Positions 1 through 5,055 of a stretch of 5,055 nucleotides of DNA are shown piece after piece. The notes below the pieces were generated by a model. The model did not search any database, had not been told where the DNA came from, and saw nothing but the letters and a program-made list of their open reading frames with translations. The translations under genes and the position numbers were made by a program. The DNA comes from Chloroflexota bacterium (GTDB lineage Bacteria; Chloroflexota; Ktedonobacteria; Ktedonobacterales; Ktedonobacteraceae). Location of the stretch: assembly GCA_021828635.1 (NCBI GenBank), contig JAJZEJ010000587.1:1-5055 (forward strand), written 5' to 3'. Position 1 is the first letter of the stretch. The number at the start of each line of letters is the position of its first letter.

Positions 1-9
1 CTAATTAAG

Positions 10-1131
10 TTAATTGTAGACTGTCAGCATCTTCCGCGCCGCATTGGCCCAGGTATAGCGTGCGGCCTGCTGATAACCTTTCTGGCGCAACTCCTCGCGC
101 AATGCTTCATCCACGAGCAAGCGTGTCATGGCAGCCGCGAGTGTCTCCGTGTTGTGCGGGTCCACCAGTAGAGCCGCATCGCCAACCACTTCCGGTAATG
201 ATGATGTGTTCGAGGTGATGACTGGCGTGCCACAGGCCATCGCTTCTAGAGGTGGAATACCGAACCCTTCAAAGAAAGATGGGAAGGCAAAAATATCAGC
301 CATGCTATAGAGCGTTATCAGCTCATGCGCGGTCACTCGTCCAAGAAAACGTACCTTTTTGTCTAATTTGAGGTCCGTTACTAGCTGGCGCGTCTCCTCA
401 TACAGCCAGCCCTCGCCGCCCGCGATAGCCAGCATAGCGGGGCAGTTCTTCTTTTGCTGCGCTTGATGAAATGCCTTAATCAGCCCACTATGGTTTTTGC
501 GTGGTTCGAGCGTTCCCACGCCCAACACGAGCGGGTACTTGAGACCAAATTTATGCTGTGTCGCACCGAGCAGAATCGGGTCGGTGATACGTCGGAAGTG
601 CGGTGCGACCGCGTTGGGGATGACGGTCAATTTATCGGCAGGTGTCTGAAAATGCTTGACGAGCGTTCGGCTCACCTCGTGCGAGACTGTCGCCACAACG
701 TCGGCCCGCGCCACAGACTCCGGCACGACTTTTTTAAGATAAGCGGCTAGCGCCGGGACGGCGTACTCTGGATGCTCCAGAAAAGCCAAATCATGGATGG
801 TCACAACCTTACGAACTTTGTTGCTCAATGGGGGTAGCACAAAGTCTGGGCCGTGATAGATATCTACAGGGCCAGAGAAGAGGGTAGCTGACAGGGGAAC
901 ATGCCAGCGATACCAGAGAATGTTGAGGTAGCGGTCGGGAATTAAAATACCGCGACTGGTGACATTGGAGGCTGTCGGAAAGGGATATTCCGCCGTGGCA
1001 TGTCCGCTCGTCAGTAGTATATACTGATTCTGAGCGTCCTGGGCTAACATAGCGGAAACCAGGTTGCGGACATAGGTACCTATGCCTGCTCCCTGACGAG
1101 TACCGGCGGTATAGTCGATAGCAATACGCAT
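10..1131 (-). CDS. GT4-family glycosyltransferase (GT-B fold)
   Basis: This 373-residue protein is a complete retaining glycosyltransferase of the GT4 (glycosyl transferases group 1) kind, which moves a sugar from a nucleotide donor to a lipid-linked or polysaccharide acceptor at the cytoplasmic face of the membrane. The N-terminal half opens with a beta strand and a glycine-rich loop (GAGIGTY, residues 14-20) and contains TIHDLAFL (111-118). The C-terminal donor-binding half contains GVGTLEPRKN (204-213, with R211 and K212 expected to contact the phosphates) and the family's E-x7-E signature, E288 to E296, inside EGFGIPPLE. Length is normal for the family, and there is no signal peptide or membrane segment. 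The ATG is preceded by TAAGG 7 nt upstream. It follows the HinT-like gene by 45 bp and is probably co-transcribed with it. TTA-TA-type mannosyltransferases of polysaccharide clusters look similar, but donor and acceptor cannot be read from sequence. The family call is very secure; the exact substrate is not. Confidence 0.95.
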   Translation of the reverse strand: MRIAIDYTAGTRQGAGIGTYVRNLVSAMLAQDAQNQYILLTSGHATAEYPFPTASNVTSRGILIPDRYLNILWYRWHVPLSATLFSGPVDIYHGPDFVLPPLSNKVRKVVTIHDLAFLEHPEYAVPALAAYLKKVVPESVARADVVATVSHEVSRTLVKHFQTPADKLTVIPNAVAPHFRRITDPILLGATQHKFGLKYPLVLGVGTLEPRKNHSGLIKAFHQAQQKKNCPAMLAIAGGEGWLYEETRQLVTDLKLDKKVRFLGRVTAHELITLYSMADIFAFPSFFEGFGIPPLEAMACGTPVITSNTSSLPEVVGDAALLVDPHNTETLAAAMTRLLVDEALREELRQKGYQQAARYTWANAARKMLTVYN

Positions 1132-1138
1132 GGAATTA

Positions 1139-1143
1139 CCTTA
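1139..1143 (-). promoter_or_regulatory. Ribosome binding site of the glycosyltransferase gene
   Basis: On the coding strand TAAGG ends 7 nt before the ATG at 1131. It is a weak to moderate Shine-Dalgarno match, but its spacing equals that of the other two complete genes, which supports this start. The 45-bp gap around it contains no convincing promoter or terminator, in line with read-through from the gene upstream. Confidence 0.6.
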
Positions 1144-1176
1144 CATAGCATGTTGTACAGTATATCTTAATGATCC

Positions 1177-1539
1177 CTATCCCTTGTAAGGAATGCCAAA
1201 GACACCCATCGGCGCACCACCCAGCAAGTGAAAATGGATATGGAAGACAGACTGTTGTGAGTCGGGACCAACATTAGTCACGAAGCGATAGCCAGTTTTA
1301 TCAATGCCACGCTCGGCAGCAATCCTCTGAGCGGCCTGAAATATCTTCATCAGCAAGGGTGCCTGCTCTGGCGTAAGATCGTTCATCGAGGCCATGATAT
1401 GCTGACGTGGAATAATCAAGATGTGCTGTGGAGCCTGTGGATGAATATCCTCAAAGGCGAAGATATCATCGTCCTGATAAACGACCTTCCCTGGTACCTG
1501 GCCCGCGATAATCTTACAAAATAAGCAATTCTCTTGCAT
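1177..1539 (-). CDS. hinT: HinT-like histidine triad (HIT) nucleotide-binding protein
   Basis: This 120-residue protein belongs to the HINT branch of the HIT superfamily, small cytoplasmic dimers that hydrolyse purine nucleoside phosphoramidates and some acyl-adenylates. The sequence shows the N-terminal CLFCKIIAG (C5 and C8 as a probable zinc pair), the strand YQDDDIFAFEDIHPQAP, the LIIPRQHI segment and the catalytic triad HIHFHLL (H100, H102, H104; H102 is expected to be the nucleophile), followed by GGAPMG. Length matches the family. An in-frame ATG 27 nt further upstream (1564-1566) would add nine residues, but it has no Shine-Dalgarno site, while the chosen ATG has AGAGGA just before it, and the family usually begins a few residues before CxFC. 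It sits between an inverted-repeat element and a glycosyltransferase gene that is probably co-transcribed. The physiological substrate is unknown, as for most bacterial HinT proteins. The symbol is given by family resemblance. Confidence 0.93.
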   Translation of the reverse strand: MQENCLFCKIIAGQVPGKVVYQDDDIFAFEDIHPQAPQHILIIPRQHIMASMNDLTPEQAPLLMKIFQAAQRIAAERGIDKTGYRFVTNVGPDSQQSVFHIHFHLLGGAPMGVFGIPYKG

Positions 1540-1545
1540 ATATAT

Positions 1546-1551
1546 TCCTCT
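1546..1551 (-). promoter_or_regulatory. Ribosome binding site that fixes the HIT protein start
   Basis: The coding strand reads AGAGGA six nt before the ATG at 1537-1539, a strong Shine-Dalgarno match in an otherwise AT-rich leader. It lies inside the longer alternative reading from 1566 and so favours the shorter protein. A start-stop pair, ATG TAG (1550-1555), overlaps its upstream edge. Confidence 0.75.
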
Positions 1552-1572
1552 ACATATATTCTTCATACAGGC

Positions 1573-1665
1573 AGGGCGACTGCGAGGGAATCGCCCCTAC
1601 CCTAAACGTGCTATAGGTGATATGTGCGGTGAGTATAATACGAGCGATTCCCTCACAGTCGCCCT
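1573..1665. repeat. 93-bp inverted-repeat element (MITE/REP-like)
   Basis: The segments 1573-1594 and 1644-1665 are reverse complements over 22 positions with one mismatch, separated by a 49-nt spacer. Each arm also holds a smaller imperfect hairpin, GGGCGACT / AATCGCCC on the left and GAGCGATT / AGTCGCCC on the right, so the element can fold as one long stem or two short ones. It lies wholly in the gap between the zinc-ribbon gene and the HIT gene. No ORF fits inside and I see no clear target-site duplication at the edges. The GGGCGA...TCGCCC motif resembles dispersed repeats I associate with large Chloroflexota and cyanobacterial genomes, which is recollection only. In RNA the long stem could stop exonucleases or be an RNase III site. 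There is no T-run beside it, so it is not a standard intrinsic terminator. Confidence 0.8.
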
Positions 1666-1686
1666 ATGGTATCTGTGTATACCGGG

Positions 1687-3153
1687 TTATGCCTCCGCGG
1701 ATGTCGTACTTGGTTCGGCTCTATCCACGGTCTCAACAGTGATGTCAGCGACAGTAATACTTGCTGGCACTCCGTCTGTCGCAATCGTATCCGCCTCTTC
1801 AACCTGGGCAGGAGTTTCTGCCGCAACCATCGTTGTTGTTTCTGATGTGAGGGTTGGCTCGGTCGTTGCCGTTAGTGCTGATGCCTCAGATGTTCCTACA
1901 GTCTGCTCTATATCTTTTGCCTCATTTGGCGGCTCGGCTGGCGGTGTTTCTTCCTCTTGCTTAGCAAATTTTGTAGTTAGCAGACCGTGGAGCGTGGGAT
2001 CGTTATATTGCGGCAGGTTCATCTCCAGACGTATCTGTTTGATTGCTTGGTAGACAGCTGCTGGTTTCAACGAGAGTTGTTCAGCTATCGCCTTATGCAC
2101 ACCAACATCAGGCAAGGGCAACAGGGGTAGGTAAGCTTCTTTGATACGCTCCATTTCTTCGCCGCTACCTTTATAAGTCTGCACTTCCCACCAGCTTGGA
2201 ATGTGCTGACGATCACGTAAATCTTTGATGATCTTCTTGACGGCCGATTTAGGTATACTCAATTCCTGCGCAATCTGCGTGCGAATGCCATCGAATTCAG
2301 CAGGAGTAGCCAGTTCCAGGTAGCGTATCTCAACCTGCGTGATCTGTTCCGGTGTTGGCTGGAAAGGCGGCGGCGGTGGAATCTTCTCACGCGGGGGCTT
2401 GGGCGCTGGGGGTGGCTTAGGCGTTCTGACTTTAGGACGTGGACTGCCCGGTTTGCTCCGCATACCCGGCCCACCGGGGCGTGACCTATCGAAGCGCGAA
2501 TCGTCACCTGCACCAGGATAGGGTCCACGACCGGGACCACCCTCCATTGGCTGACGTGGTCGAGAGCCGAACGTGCCAGGATAGTTGCCCGGTCCCGCTC
2601 CAGGACGATAAGCTCCTGGACCACGATAACCCCCCTCTCGATAGCTGCCGGGACCGCGATTCTCTTGATAGGGACGTGAACCACCAGGGCCGCCGGGGCC
2701 ACCTTGCCCGCGTTCATCGCGATCTCGATAGCCACCGGGGCCACGATTCTCGCGGTAGTTGCCGGGGCCACTCTGTCCGCGCTCATCGCGATCTCGATAG
2801 CCACCGGGACCACCCTGCCCGCGTTCATTGCCCGGTTCTGGGCCACGGTTGTCACGTGCCACAGGTGGAGTTGGTAGTTTCGGGCGTGTCGGCGGTGGCT
2901 CAGGCTGGCCGACCTTGACATCGCTGAGCGTGTCAAGCCACTGATTGGTACCGCTCTGAACCGGCTTGGGCTTGGGCGGTGGTGGAACAGGACGCGAAGC
3001 CTGACCCGTGTTAGTAGTAGTGACGGATGGCGAGGTTTTAGCGAGTTTCTCTTTTTTAGCCTTTTGTGTACAATCGGGGCAAACGGTATCTTTAGCATTG
3101 GCCGACTGAAACCATTTGCCGCAAACGGTGCAACGCACCTTAACTTTGCTCAT
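1687..3153 (-). CDS. Uncharacterised zinc-ribbon, Gly/Arg-rich, double-HTH protein
   Basis: I do not recognise this 488-residue protein as a named family. In order it shows: a zinc ribbon with C8-x2-C11 and C25-x2-C28; a Lys-rich then Pro-rich linker (about 30-100); a disordered Gly/Arg/Pro/Tyr region (about 101-240) with GYRDRDERGQ repeats and nine spaced tyrosines; a basic Pro-rich stretch ending in six prolines (about 240-263); two helix-turn-helix-like units, IRTQIAQELSIPKSAVKKII (from 290) and VHKAIAEQLSLKPAAVYQAI (from 352), each followed by a conserved-looking helix; and an acidic tail (414-488) with 15 Asp/Glu, 18 Thr and one Arg. There is no signal peptide or membrane span, so it is presumably cytoplasmic. 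A GTG seven codons upstream is possible, but GGGGAG sits 7 nt before the ATG at 3153. It has its own promoter. Inference: a DNA or RNA binding protein with an RGG-like flexible linker; function unknown. That the gene is real is well supported by domain structure and signals. Confidence 0.88.
   Translation of the reverse strand: MSKVKVRCTVCGKWFQSANAKDTVCPDCTQKAKKEKLAKTSPSVTTTNTGQASRPVPPPPKPKPVQSGTNQWLDTLSDVKVGQPEPPPTRPKLPTPPVARDNRGPEPGNERGQGGPGGYRDRDERGQSGPGNYRENRGPGGYRDRDERGQGGPGGPGGSRPYQENRGPGSYREGGYRGPGAYRPGAGPGNYPGTFGSRPRQPMEGGPGRGPYPGAGDDSRFDRSRPGGPGMRSKPGSPRPKVRTPKPPPAPKPPREKIPPPPPFQPTPEQITQVEIRYLELATPAEFDGIRTQIAQELSIPKSAVKKIIKDLRDRQHIPSWWEVQTYKGSGEEMERIKEAYLPLLPLPDVGVHKAIAEQLSLKPAAVYQAIKQIRLEMNLPQYNDPTLHGLLTTKFAKQEEETPPAEPPNEAKDIEQTVGTSEASALTATTEPTLTSETTTMVAAETPAQVEEADTIATDGVPASITVADITVETVDRAEPSTTSAEA
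2626..2826 (-). repeat. Coding tandem repeat, 69-nt (23-residue) period
   Basis: Within the zinc-ribbon gene, residues 110-176 are built from degenerate units of the form ERGQ-x-GPG-x-YR-x-x-RGPGGYRDRD. The clearest pair starts at residues 118 and 141. At DNA level 2714-2739 and 2783-2808 are identical over 26 nt at an offset of 69, including third codon positions, which suggests recent duplication and a stretch prone to length change. Confidence 0.8.
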
Positions 3154-3160
3154 GCGCGAT

Positions 3161-3166
3161 CTCCCC
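3161..3166 (-). promoter_or_regulatory. Ribosome binding site of the zinc-ribbon gene
   Basis: The coding strand reads GGGGAG, 7 nt before the ATG at 3151-3153. It lies downstream of the alternative GTG start at 3174, so translation should begin at the ATG and give MSKVKVRC. Confidence 0.8.
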
Positions 3167-3179
3167 TGTACCACTAGTT

Positions 3180-3192
3180 TGACATCTTGTCA
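3180..3192. promoter_or_regulatory. TGACA-N3-TGTCA palindrome in the leader of the zinc-ribbon gene
   Basis: A perfect 5-bp inverted repeat with a 3-nt centre lies between the predicted transcription start (about 3208) and the ribosome binding site. Such a site just downstream of a promoter could be a repressor operator, or a small RNA hairpin in the 5' UTR. The arms share the TGAC half-site found repeatedly further upstream. Function is inferred from position only. Confidence 0.4.
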
Positions 3193-3214
3193 CGTCGTCG
3201 GAAATGCACCTTAT

Positions 3215-3243
3215 ATTATAAAGGCAAAGACCGTCCTTGTCTA
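3215..3243 (-). promoter_or_regulatory. Sigma70-type promoter of the zinc-ribbon gene
   Basis: The coding strand reads TAGACA (3238-3243) as the -35 box, a 17-nt spacer, and a perfect TATAAT (3215-3220) as the -10 box. Five of six and six of six bases match consensus at the optimal spacing. Initiation would fall near 3208, giving a 5' UTR of about 55 nt. This makes the zinc-ribbon gene independent of the helicase gene upstream. Confidence 0.75.
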
Positions 3244-3296
3244 TGCCCTGTATCTAATGGTTTTTGAGCGTGGGGTAAGAATTGGTGTTTAATGAT

Positions 3297-3315
3297 GTCT
3301 AGGCAAAACCAGTCA
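3297..3315 (-). repeat. 19-bp direct repeat, promoter-proximal copy
   Basis: The coding strand reads TGACTGGTTTTGCCTAGAC. A second copy at 3369-3387 differs at one base, 72 bp away, close to seven helical turns. Both lie in the gap between the helicase and zinc-ribbon genes, upstream of the promoter at 3215-3243. A TGACTG at 3325-3330 forms a 6-bp inverted repeat with the CAGTCA end of this copy. They may be protein-binding sites or remnants of a small insertion. Confidence 0.6.
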
Positions 3316-3368
3316 AATCTCCCCTGACTGCTGTCAATTTTTTTGTCTCGACAACGGGGTACACCATA

Positions 3369-3387
3369 GTCTAAGCAAAACCAGTCA
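3369..3387 (-). repeat. 19-bp direct repeat, helicase-proximal copy
   Basis: The coding strand reads TGACTGGTTTTGCTTAGAC, matching the copy at 3297-3315 at 18 of 19 positions. It starts about 30 nt beyond the helicase stop codon, where another CAGTCA overlaps the stop itself (3417-3422). Confidence 0.6.
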
Positions 3388-3419
3388 GTATCATAAACGA
3401 TAGTGAGCTTTAAGATCAG

Positions 3420-5055
3420 TCAATCCTCGGCGAAGAATCGCTCGACATCCCTGACGTTAGAGGTGCGTCGTGCCGGTGGTAGCGCATCTAGCACAAGCTT
3501 GCCGTAGCCTTTCGTGTGCAGGCGCGTATCTAAAATCGCCATCACGCCACGATCATCGCGGGTGCGCAACAGACGCCCAAGTCCCTGCTTGAGGCGCAAC
3601 ATAGCTTGTGGTAGAACGTAGGTGCCGAACCAGTTCTCACCTGCCGCTTTCATCTGCGCCACACGCGCCTCGTGTACGGGATCATCGGGCGGGTCGAAAG
3701 GCAGTTTGTCGATCACGACCAGCGAGAGTGCCTCACCCGCGATATCCACACCCTCCCAGAAGCTCTTGAGACCGAAAAGAATCGCCCCCTCCTCCTCGCG
3801 GAAACGGCGTGTTAGTTCCAAGCGCGTCATATCGCCCTGTTTGAGCAAGGGATAGGTCAGATGGGGTGATATTAACTCATAGGCGCGGTCCAACATGCGT
3901 TTACTGGAAAAGAGCAGGAATGCCCGACCACGCGAAAACTTCACCAATCTGAACATCTCACGCGCAATATCTTTCATATAGTCATCAGCACCGGGACCGA
4001 AAGTGGGCGCGGGCAGGTCACGTGGCAAGTAGAGTAGCGCGTTATCCTCGTAGTCGAAGGTCAATGGCAGGATGCTTTCGAGGATTTCTGGGCGGTCGGC
4101 GAGGCCGATGCGACGACGATAGTAGGCAAAGTTTGGACCTTTCTCCTCTGGATGCGCGGGATTAGGGCCGACGGTTGCCAGTGTAGCCGAAGTGCAGATG
4201 ATGTTGCACTGGCTAAAGAGGCGCTCTTTGAGAAAGGTGGTCACATCCAATGGGGCGGCGGAGACCTGAAGTTGGCCGCCGCGCTGCCCCGGCGTTTGTA
4301 CGCGCTCGACATAGTAGACATAGCGTGTGCTATCGGCGACGGAGAAGACGGTACGCACATTATCGGCCAGATTCTGGGCGCGTTTGAGCAACTTATCATA
4401 CAACTGATCATCTTTCTCAGTCATATCTTTGGGACGCTGCTTGCGCAAAGAGTCGGCCAGATCAGTTAGCGCACCAGCGAGGTGCAGACCCTCCTGGAGC
4501 GGTTCTTCCAGGTTAATGCGCCCTTTGTAGCCAGGATCGGCTACCTGTGAAAGCTGTAGCCACGCCTCTTGCGCGGAGCGTTCCGTCTCTGCTTGCAGAC
4601 TCAACTGACTGTGCGCTTTGAGCAACTTTTGTGCCAGCAGCAGTTGTATCTGATTGGGATGAATGGTGATGGTAAACGAGCGTGTGGCCTCTTCTTCCAG
4701 GTGATGTGCCTCATCCAGCACAATCACGTCACGCGAGGGCAGCAGAAAACCGCCGATAGCTGCATCTAGCAAGAGTAGCGTGTGATTGACAACAATGACC
4801 TTTGCACGCTCTGCCCGTTCGCGCATGTGACGCACATAGCATTGACCGAAGAAAGCGCACTTGCTCCACGCGCATTGATCGCTATCTGTGGCAACGCGCC
4901 CACGCACATTCGAGGGAAGCTGAAAGTCCAGCGTCTCGAAATCGCCATTGAAGTCCGCTTCTTCATCGTTGATTACATCGAGCAACCGCTTGAACTGCTC
5001 GTTCTTGGTGTGATAGAACATGCCAACGCGCTCGTTTTCGACGCGATCCAGACAG
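3420..5055 (-). CDS. dinG: DinG-family iron-sulfur DNA helicase, N-terminus missing
   Basis: This is the C-terminal 544 codons of a superfamily 2 XPD/DinG-type helicase, which unwinds DNA 5' to 3' using ATP and a 4Fe-4S cluster, in repair or conflict resolution. The four cluster cysteines are visible: the first in CLDRVENER at the window edge (codon 5052-5054), then DQC-AWSK-C-AFFGQ-C (codons 4872-4874, 4857-4859, 4839-4841). The C-x4-C-x5-C spacing is the one I recall for E. coli DinG. Next come VNHTLLL, the Walker B box DEAH (codons at about 4704-4715), SAT (motif III) in IICTSATLA, the FSSKRML region, motif V in LKSFWEGVDIAGEAL, and motif VI QGLGRLLR. Walker A and any N-terminal exonuclease domain lie outside the window. 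The frame is open to the edge, so the Met at 5021 is internal. The stop is TGA. Gene identity is strong; whether it is a YoaA- or DinG-type protein, or carries an exonuclease, cannot be seen. Confidence 0.93.
   Translation of the reverse strand, partial: CLDRVENERVGMFYHTKNEQFKRLLDVINDEEADFNGDFETLDFQLPSNVRGRVATDSDQCAWSKCAFFGQCYVRHMRERAERAKVIVVNHTLLLLDAAIGGFLLPSRDVIVLDEAHHLEEEATRSFTITIHPNQIQLLLAQKLLKAHSQLSLQAETERSAQEAWLQLSQVADPGYKGRINLEEPLQEGLHLAGALTDLADSLRKQRPKDMTEKDDQLYDKLLKRAQNLADNVRTVFSVADSTRYVYYVERVQTPGQRGGQLQVSAAPLDVTTFLKERLFSQCNIICTSATLATVGPNPAHPEEKGPNFAYYRRRIGLADRPEILESILPLTFDYEDNALLYLPRDLPAPTFGPGADDYMKDIAREMFRLVKFSRGRAFLLFSSKRMLDRAYELISPHLTYPLLKQGDMTRLELTRRFREEEGAILFGLKSFWEGVDIAGEALSLVVIDKLPFDPPDDPVHEARVAQMKAAGENWFGTYVLPQAMLRLKQGLGRLLRTRDDRGVMAILDTRLHTKGYGKLVLDALPPARRTSNVRDVERFFAED

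Noticed and set aside
1132..1176. Possible separate promoter for the glycosyltransferase (a TATACT box near 1160)
   Set aside because: No acceptable -35 box at 16-18 nt; read-through from the HIT gene is the simpler explanation.
1640..1665. Possible promoter for the HIT gene using TATACT inside the inverted-repeat spacer
   Set aside because: The hexamer 17 nt upstream is GACTGT, far from TTGACA, so the support is too thin.
1668..1683. GGTAT / ATACC hairpin just after the zinc-ribbon stop codon as a terminator
   Set aside because: A 5-bp stem with no T-run on the transcribed strand is too weak to call.
1622..2053. A 143-codon plus-strand open frame beginning inside the inverted-repeat element
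   Set aside because: It is antisense to the Thr/Ala/Glu tail and HTH region; its Ser/Val-rich translation is what antisense of such codons gives. No Shine-Dalgarno site.
2439..2918. A 159-codon plus-strand open frame with Asp/His/Arg repeats
   Set aside because: It is the antisense reading of the 69-nt tandem repeat, with no start signal and no recognisable domain.
2259..3098. A 279-codon open frame on the minus strand inside the zinc-ribbon gene
   Set aside because: It is a frame shadow of the Gly/Arg/Pro-rich repeat. Its composition is monotonous (Arg, Val, Ala, His), it has no domain, and the other frame has zinc ribbon, HTH units, promoter and ribosome binding site.
3310..3344. Hairpin followed by seven T on the plus strand, like an intrinsic terminator
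   Set aside because: The stem is only 6 bp (or 4 bp in the alternative pairing), a gap separates it from the T-run, and no plus-strand gene or promoter leads into it. For minus-strand transcripts the T-run is on the wrong side.
3297..3387. The two 19-bp repeats as a minimal CRISPR array
   Set aside because: Only two short copies, a 53-nt spacer with internal related motifs, and no cas genes nearby.

Overview
The window carries four protein genes, all on the minus strand, so transcription runs from high to low coordinates: a DinG-type helicase (cut by the right edge), an uncharacterised zinc-ribbon / Gly-Arg-rich / double helix-turn-helix protein, a HinT-like histidine triad protein, and a family 4 glycosyltransferase. 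The base composition looks moderate (slightly above half G+C by eye). The DNA is bacterial, with plain Shine-Dalgarno sites placed 6-7 nt before the starts and a sigma70-type promoter. The mix of genes, the G+C level and a GGGCGA...TCGCCC hairpin repeat remind me of the Ktedonobacteria (Chloroflexota). That placement is a guess from memory and no marker gene in the window settles it.

Right part (3420-5055): the helicase lacks its beginning. The reading frame stays open to the edge, and the first iron-sulfur cysteine lies 11 codons upstream of the first in-window Met, so that Met is internal. The 266-bp gap that follows (3154-3419) is rich in signals: two 19-bp direct repeats, four CAGTCA/TGACTG copies, a good sigma70 promoter (TAGACA-N17-TATAAT), a TGACA-N3-TGTCA palindrome in the presumed leader, and a strong ribosome binding site.

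Middle (1687-3153): the zinc-ribbon protein is the least understood and most interesting part of the window. It joins a four-cysteine N-terminal ribbon, a long disordered Pro/Gly/Arg/Tyr stretch with recently duplicated 23-residue units, two related helix-turn-helix units and an acidic Thr-rich tail. It looks like a nucleic-acid binding protein with an RGG-like linker. Its target is unknown.

Left part (10-1686): the 147-bp gap behind that gene holds a 93-bp inverted-repeat element with 22-bp arms, probably a dispersed MITE/REP-like repeat. It is followed by the HinT-like gene and, 45 bp later, the glycosyltransferase, which are probably co-transcribed. The four genes do not form an obvious pathway. 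DinG and the zinc-ribbon protein may both act on nucleic acid, but their separate promoter signals argue against a tight operon. I found no rRNA, tRNA, CRISPR array or transposase gene.
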